This document shows positions 9,356 through 13,719 of a stretch of DNA of 13,719 nt, one piece after another (position 1 is the stretch's first letter; every line of letters starts with the position of its first letter). A program made the translations under genes and the position numbers. The DNA is from Agrocybe praecox. Its lineage: Eukaryota > Basidiomycota > Agaricomycetes > Agaricales > Agrocybaceae. The DNA is taken from contig CAXHKQ010000266.1 of the NCBI GenBank assembly GCA_964017145.1, positions 1-13,719 of the forward strand. Direction: 5' to 3'. The notes beneath the pieces were generated by a model. It was not told the DNA's origin. It saw only the letters and a list, made by a program, of their open reading frames with translations, and did not search any database.

Positions 9356-10256
9356 CGGCTCAGGTCGACCCAGTAGACACCCTGTTAATAGTTGAAATGG
9401 ACTGAACATGTTTCCCGTGAAACTTGTTTGCATTTCTAGGACCGCTCGATATTACCTCTCCTTTCTCATTCCACGAATCTATGTTGACACGTTAATGTAT
9501 TAAGGAGTCTCACTTCGGCATTAAAACGATAAAAATGTAATGCATTTTACAGGAACTCTTACGACGGAAATCATTCTCTCTCTGTGTACAAAAACGTTAC
9601 CTCCTTCCACTTCACAAATGTTGGTACTTTTGGACCTTTTGCGAAAGATATTGTGTTTTGAAATATGGGTACGAAGAAGCTATTTCAATATGAAAACATT
9701 TAAATATTAATAAAATGCGCTTCAACGGCTTCACGTTTACAGTCTGCCGCCATTCATCACATCGCATATGTGTTGGTTCTTCGTCTGTGTGCCACACGTT
9801 TTTTGCATGTGCCGCGCCGACTAAACGAAGACTGCACCGACGCCAATGCACCGACGACGGCATGCACGCTCGCATGCATGTCACTAGTGTGTGTCTGAAA
9901 TTTTATTTATGACGTATTTAAGTTGATGGTGTCGGCCAGAGTGCGTGCGTACTTACATGCAAGTCCGCATGTGCATTCGCATAATGCGCATGTGTGCGTA
10001 AGCATCGTGGGTTGTTTTTTTGGTCCGCATTCGCACAACCACCGAGTTGTTGCTTGTGTGTGCGATACTCGCCGTGTGTGTGCGATACTATAAATATAAT
10101 GCACATGACATAGCATCACGCATCACACACAAACACACGCGAGCTCATCACGACGACGGTTTGCGACCGTTTGGACCCCGGAGTCGTCCGTCGTCGTGTG
10201 TCGCCGACGCGCGTGTGTGCGGTTTATTATGTCGAGTGTGTCATGTGTCTGTGTGC

Positions 10257-10272
10257 GTGTGTGTGTGTGTGT
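10257..10272. repeat. (GT)8 microsatellite
   Basis: Eight GT units in a GT/CG-rich block that spans about 9990-10610 and keeps spurious frames open on both strands. Confidence 0.85.
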
Positions 10273-10323
10273 TTTTGCAATGAGCGTCTGCACGCTTGCA
10301 CGCTTGTATCAATGAGCGGTGGT

Positions 10324-10341
10324 GGCGGCGGCGGCGGCGGC
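10324..10341. repeat. (GGC)6 trinucleotide repeat
   Basis: Six GGC units, preceded by GGT. They sit in intronic low-complexity sequence, and the polyglycine read through them in one frame is not part of a recognisable gene. Confidence 0.85.
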
Positions 10342-10486
10342 ATCGCGGTTATCACATGCACACACATGCGCGCATATGCGCACGCATGCCGAGTCGTTTT
10401 GCGTGCACATTAACAGCTGTTTGCGTTTGCGCGTTGCTGGCTTGCGTTGGCTCGTCGCGGTTGACGTTGGGCGCGTCTGTCTGTGA

Positions 10487-10504
10487 GTGTGTGTGTGTGT
10501 GTGT
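10487..10504. repeat. (GT)9 microsatellite
   Basis: Nine GT units, the longest pure dinucleotide run in the window. It could be length-polymorphic. Confidence 0.85.
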
Positions 10505-10721
10505 ATGTTGCGATTTGCGGTTGAATGAAATCACGACGACGCGTGTGAGCGCTGGCAAATGTGTGCGTGTGCGTAGTGCGAATGTGTGCACGCGCAAGTT
10601 GTCGCGCACACTGTTTTACAACTTCCTCTCGCAGTTGGGCGGCTGATCGGGTGCGTTTATGACCCTGTGAACAACCGGGCGAATTGTGTGTCGATTCACA
10701 CGCGAGCGCGCAATGTCGCCC

Positions 10722-10840
10722 GAAATGTCACACGGGATAACCCGTGGACCCCGGATCGTTAGGTGCGCGAAAATGGAGGGTCAGGGGTCAGCGGAGAAAA
10801 TTACAAAATAATCATATTTGAATGTAGCTTATCGCTTATT
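10722..10840. repeat. Direct repeat, copy 1 of about 120 bp
   Basis: Shares with 10902-11018 an ordered series of words: GGATAACC/GGAATAACC, GGACCC, GTCGTTAG/ATCGTTAG, AAATGG, AAATAATCATATTT and AATGTAGCTTATCG. The offset is about 176-180 bases, with small gaps. It is probably an intronic segmental duplication or two units of an unnamed repeat. Confidence 0.75.
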
Positions 10841-10901
10841 TTTGCATGCTAATCACTGAATGTTTAGGAGATAGATGTTACTTTTTGGGGTCATTATCAC
10901 C

Positions 10902-11018
10902 AAAATGTTAGACGGAATAACCTGGACCCAGCGGGTCGTTAGATGCAAAAATGGCGACTGGGGTTGGCGATTGGAATTGCCAAATAATCATATTTTAATG
11001 TAGCTTATCGCATCGTTT
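10902..11018. repeat. Direct repeat, copy 2 of about 120 bp
   Basis: Partner of 10722-10840 in the same orientation. The block AATGTAGCTTATCG is identical in both copies, whereas the central part (around 10950-10980) has drifted. The two copies are separated by about 60 bases of unrelated sequence. Confidence 0.75.
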
Positions 11019-11738
11019 TTTTTTGGGGCCGGTGAATAATGTGATTCAAAATCTGTGTTGGAGGTTGATTGGATTCTGACTTCTGACATTAGATACTTTG
11101 ACATTATCGCTGGACACTGGACGCTGGATCTTATCCAAATAGCACACTGTTCCACAATCATTAATATTGTAAATGTTCAACCAAACACTTTATTTGAATA
11201 TTTGTCGAAAACAACGATCATCTATAGCTCAACGATATATTTCATCTACAAGAGAGGTCGAGAACATCGCGGGTTGTAGCACCACACTATTATATTTAAA
11301 TTCAAGAGGAATAACGAAAAAAAACATCTTTAAAGAAACCTCAATCTCCTAATCTCTCACTAATTTCCAAACTCGATCTTTGCTGTATTTATTTCGAAGG
11401 ACAGACTAGATTCATTAAAAAATATGTTTTTAGCAAGCAACAACAACATGCATTGGGCAATCTTATTTTTGGTAGCTATTTTTGCGCCAGAGCGGCCTTA
11501 TTTTCGTTCAACATATCTTAAAACTGTGAGTGAAATACAGTGTTCTTGTGCTAATGTAGTTTTTCATCTTATTCGAGTAATCTACTACTTCCAACATGTT
11601 ATTTCTAATGAATTTCGCGTAATTGTGACAAAAATATCATTGTTCTAATTCAAAAATAAAGACAACCAAAATTATTCAAAACGAGTGGTTCCACATCTTA
11701 CTAACGAAATCCCCTTCACCATCTCTCCCCACGCACAG

Positions 11739-12361
11739 ACCTTCCTCATCTCCTGCATCGCCCAGATGGAGGCCATTCTTCGAGCAGCAGCTCCAGCAGC
11801 AGATGCTCATGCCTTCGCCCTATCTGCTCAGCATCACCGCGCAGAACATTCCCGCCGCCGCCGCCGCCACATCGCCGCCCAATGACGTCAAGTGCCAGCA
11901 CCCGGCAGCCATCATGGCCGCACCAGTCCCAATTCCCGCCCAACACTACCTCCATAGCAGCATAGCTCAGCCAGCCACCGAACTCGCCCGAAGAGGCCTT
12001 CGAATCGCAGCAGCACCAGCACCTGGATGGTGGCATGTCCAATGCCGCCACGTTGGCCGCTCAGTTTCGCGGCTACACCGAACTGATCTGCGACGAGGAG
12101 GACTACGTGGACGACAGTCTGTTCGCTGCCAGTCCGCTGCCGCCGAAGCGCGCCAGATCCTCTTCGTCTTCATCATCCGCCTCTTCTTTAGCCGGCGGCG
12201 ACGACGACGACGATGATCACAAAAACGATCATAAAAACGGCGGAAGTGCTGGCGGCAACAACGCCAACATCTGTTCGGCCGACAGCGATGGCATCGCCTC
12301 GCCGGGCGCCACATCGTCGACGGCCGGCACGCCAACGGAGGAGGCGAATGCGACGTACTAG
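11739..12361 (+). CDS. CycD: Cyclin D, terminal exon with two frame breaks
   Basis: The exon starts after CACAG at 11734-11738 in phase 0. Codons 11739-11780 read TFLISCIAQMEAIL, the last cyclin-fold helix (family pattern C-x-x-Q-I/M-E-x-I/L-L). The natural continuation is in the next frame from 11782 (EQQLQQQMLMPSPYLL), then Ala/Pro-rich to about 11968. From about 11970 a third frame takes over: PPNSPEEAFESQQHQ, then YTELICDEEDYVDDSLF, a basic PPKRAR patch, Ser and Asp runs, and a C-terminus ending TPTEEANATY before TAG (12359-12361). Each break has one base too many (or two missing). Removing one base at each makes the exon 621 bases, 207 codons with stop. Read literally, the first frame stops at TGA 11883-11885 after a Arg/Ala-rich tail. 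Sequencing or assembly error is the likeliest cause; a decayed allele is possible. Confidence 0.82.
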
Positions 12362-13517
12362 ATTCGCAGCAAAAGAACTAAAAAGTTGGGCGGCAAAGGC
12401 GGAGGCAGAAGGCGGACGGGTGGAAGGTTAGTAGGTGCTAGGGACGCGTTGTAACTGTAACGAATTGAGCGCGGAAGAAGAGAGGGTAGTACTAGAACGA
12501 GGGTCGTAAAAGATGAAGAAGGTGGGCGGTTTGGTCTTTGGTCTTTTCGGACGAGCGAACACTTTTCGCGCGATGTTTTGCACACAACTCGTACGAATGA
12601 GCGCTCCAAATGCTGGCATTCCGGAGAACGAATTCGTGGCAATTGTGTGTGTTACACGAGGCGAGTGTTGAAAATGCTTGCACATTCGGGTAGGCTCTCA
12701 CGGTCACGATTAAAACGACGGCCGCAACGAGCGCATTTGATTTTCTACGCACGCATTGACACACAGACACGCACAACACCGCCGAGTGCCGCAACATGCG
12801 CCGCATAATCATGCATAAGTGCGTGCGCAATCGTGCCGCCGCACGCTCGAATGGTTCAGGTGCGTGAGTAACGAGAGCACGCACAATATGCAACCCAACC
12901 GAACCGAAGTCGAATGCGGCCTCTGAATTTTACGATTTACGAAATTTGCATTGAATAACCACCAAACTAAACACATATTATTTTTTATATCTTTTTCAAT
13001 TTTATTTTGTATTTGGCCTCTGAGTAGTAGTAGATGGGTAGATGGGGGCGTGTCACCGAGAGTGGTGTATACTAGTTATTACAATAGGTGACTAAAGCTC
13101 GCGCATACGTGTAGATATAGTTCTTTGAAAATTTATATGCAAATTTATATTAATCCAATGTTCTTTTTTTAAAAAGAATTAGTCGTTTCAACTCATTCTA
13201 CCTACAGTAAAACATGAAAAATGCGTAATATTACAATTGATATGTTATGATTTTGAAAATGTGAATTAGAGGCGATTGAAGAATTTTTATAGTGCTTTTT
13301 GATGACTGAATTTACACGCCCGTTCCAACAGCAGTGAGGTAGTCGAATGTCGGAAAGGGGTGGGTGTTGTGTGTGTGTATGTGTTTGTGTGTGTCTGATT
13401 TCGCATGTGTTTGCACTGCCAACTTGAATGACTTCCATTGATTCGGAACCATGAATGAATGAACCGAGGGCCGGAAGGAAACAAGCGCTAATGCTCATCG
13501 TGTGCTCGTGTCTGCAG
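12362..13517 (+). other. Probable 3'UTR and downstream sequence of Cyclin D
   Basis: No recognised coding sequence follows the TAG. I see no AATAAA here; a variant ATTAAA is at 12709-12714 and could serve as a polyadenylation signal, though nothing confirms it. 12950-13240 is AT-rich, and 13365-13394 is a GT-rich simple repeat. Open frames on both strands (for example 12492-12893 minus) have no domain I recognise. Confidence 0.55.
13365..13394. repeat. Imperfect GT-rich microsatellite
   Basis: A GT run of five perfect units (13369-13378), interrupted by TAT and TT and then resumed. It is ordinary simple sequence. Confidence 0.75.
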
Positions 13518-13719
13518 AAAATCCGCGTCGTCGTCGTCGTCTGTTGATAAGCGAGCGATTAGTTTCGATTGCACAGCGAGAAAAAAACGACATCAAGAGT
13601 TCGAGTGTGAGCACTCAATGTCATACAATGTGTGTGTTCGTTCCGAAAAGATAAAGACCAATCGCGATGAGGATGATGATGATGACACGGATGTCGATGA
13701 TGATGATGGTGGCCGATGA
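13518..13719 (+). CDS. Possible exon with acidic C-terminus, ending at the window edge
   Basis: One + strand frame is open from 13492 and ends with TGA at 13717-13719, the last bases given. A plausible acceptor, GTGTCTGCAG, ends at 13517. From there the frame reads KSASSSSSVDKRAI, then a basic ARKKRHQ stretch, and closes with DEDDDDDTDVDDDDGGR. There is no early ATG; the first Met codon is at 13618. Ser and Asp runs come from (CGT)n and (GAT)n repeats, so low complexity alone could keep the frame open. It could be an alternative 3' exon of Cyclin D, an exon of a neighbouring gene, or chance. I recognise no family. Confidence 0.22.
13526..13540. repeat. (CGT)5 trinucleotide repeat
   Basis: Five CGT units within the possible terminal exon. 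They read as a serine run in the open frame. Confidence 0.75.
13672..13713. repeat. Interrupted GAT trinucleotide repeat
   Basis: Two GAT runs (from 13672 and about 13696) are separated by GACACGGATGTC. They encode an Asp-rich stretch in the open frame that reaches the window end. Confidence 0.75.

Larger units (their letters stand above)
8249..9384. mobile_element. Non-autonomous DNA transposon (MITE-like) with 18-bp terminal inverted repeats
   Basis: A 1136-bp AT-rich element. The left end CAGGGTGTCTACTCGGTC (8249-8266) is the reverse complement of the right end (9367-9384) except for one mismatch. Identical TTAAT pentamers abut both ends (8244-8248 and 9385-9389), as expected of a target-site duplication. 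Several GTCAGTA words lie just inside each end, and longer internal repeats fill the body. There is no open frame resembling a transposase; the longest (8343-8546) has no recognised motif. It would therefore need a transposase supplied by another element. The superfamily is undecided: CAGGG ends occur in several, hAT would give an 8-bp duplication that is not seen, and TTAA-targeting groups would need only the first four bases. The almost intact ends suggest fairly recent insertion. Confidence 0.85.
5542..11738 (+). other. Cyclin D intron, about 6.2 kb, transposon-containing
   Basis: Bounded by GTAAGC at 5542 and a CACAG acceptor at 11734-11738 after a C/T-rich tract, with phase 0 on both sides. 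It holds several repeat classes described separately: a degenerate direct-repeat region, a hairpin cluster, a transposon with inverted ends, GT-rich simple sequence and a duplicated block. 7080-7880, 9390-9990 and 11020-11700 show no recognisable gene or repeat. Open frames at 7376-7761 and 11424-11648 have no recognisable domain and no supporting splice or initiation context. Confidence 0.83.

Noticed and set aside
11775..11985. Programmed ribosomal frameshifting as the cause of the frame changes
   Set aside because: It would need two separate events in a cyclin. I see no known shift signal of the antizyme type (slow or stop codon at the shift), and no such case in D cyclins is known to me.

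Overview
The window is a piece of an animal nuclear genome. It holds the 3' half of one recognisable gene on the + strand, a D-type cyclin (Cyclin D, the CDK4/6 partner). Only three exons can be supported: 1234-1408, 5396-5541 and 11739-12361. They have clean GT-AG borders and compatible phases. The rest is two large introns (about 4.0 and 6.2 kb), the 3' end of a further upstream intron, and 3'UTR or downstream DNA. The cyclin fold is best matched by insect D cyclins. Long introns, abundant CA/GT and TGCG microsatellites, Q/A/S/D-rich low-complexity tails and small non-autonomous DNA transposons point to an insect, plausibly a mosquito-like dipteran. That last placement is inference.

Layout: 1-1233 is the end of an upstream intron. 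1234-1408 encodes the junction of the two cyclin boxes, with the D-type IRKHAQ signature. 1409-5395 is an intron rich in simple repeats. 5396-5541 encodes the middle of the second cyclin box. 5542-11738 is an intron with a diffuse repeat region (about 6150-6690), a hairpin cluster (about 6800-7050), a 1136-bp transposon-like element with terminal inverted repeats (8249-9384), GT-rich DNA (about 9990-10610) and a duplicated block (about 10722-11018). 11739-12361 encodes the last cyclin-fold helix and the acidic, Ser/Thr-Pro-containing tail, and its reading frame changes twice. 12362-13719 is 3'UTR or downstream DNA, ending in a short acidic open frame whose stop codon is the last three bases of the window.

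The main points for a second look are the two same-direction frame breaks in the terminal cyclin exon, the TP motif at the predicted C-terminus that resembles the vertebrate Cyclin D phosphodegron, and the intronic transposon with an 18-bp terminal inverted repeat, TTAAT target duplication and subterminal GTCAGTA array. I did not find a novel multi-gene system, an RNA gene or a CRISPR array here. Most long open frames in the introns come from biased GTGCG/CACGC-type sequence and do not look like genes.
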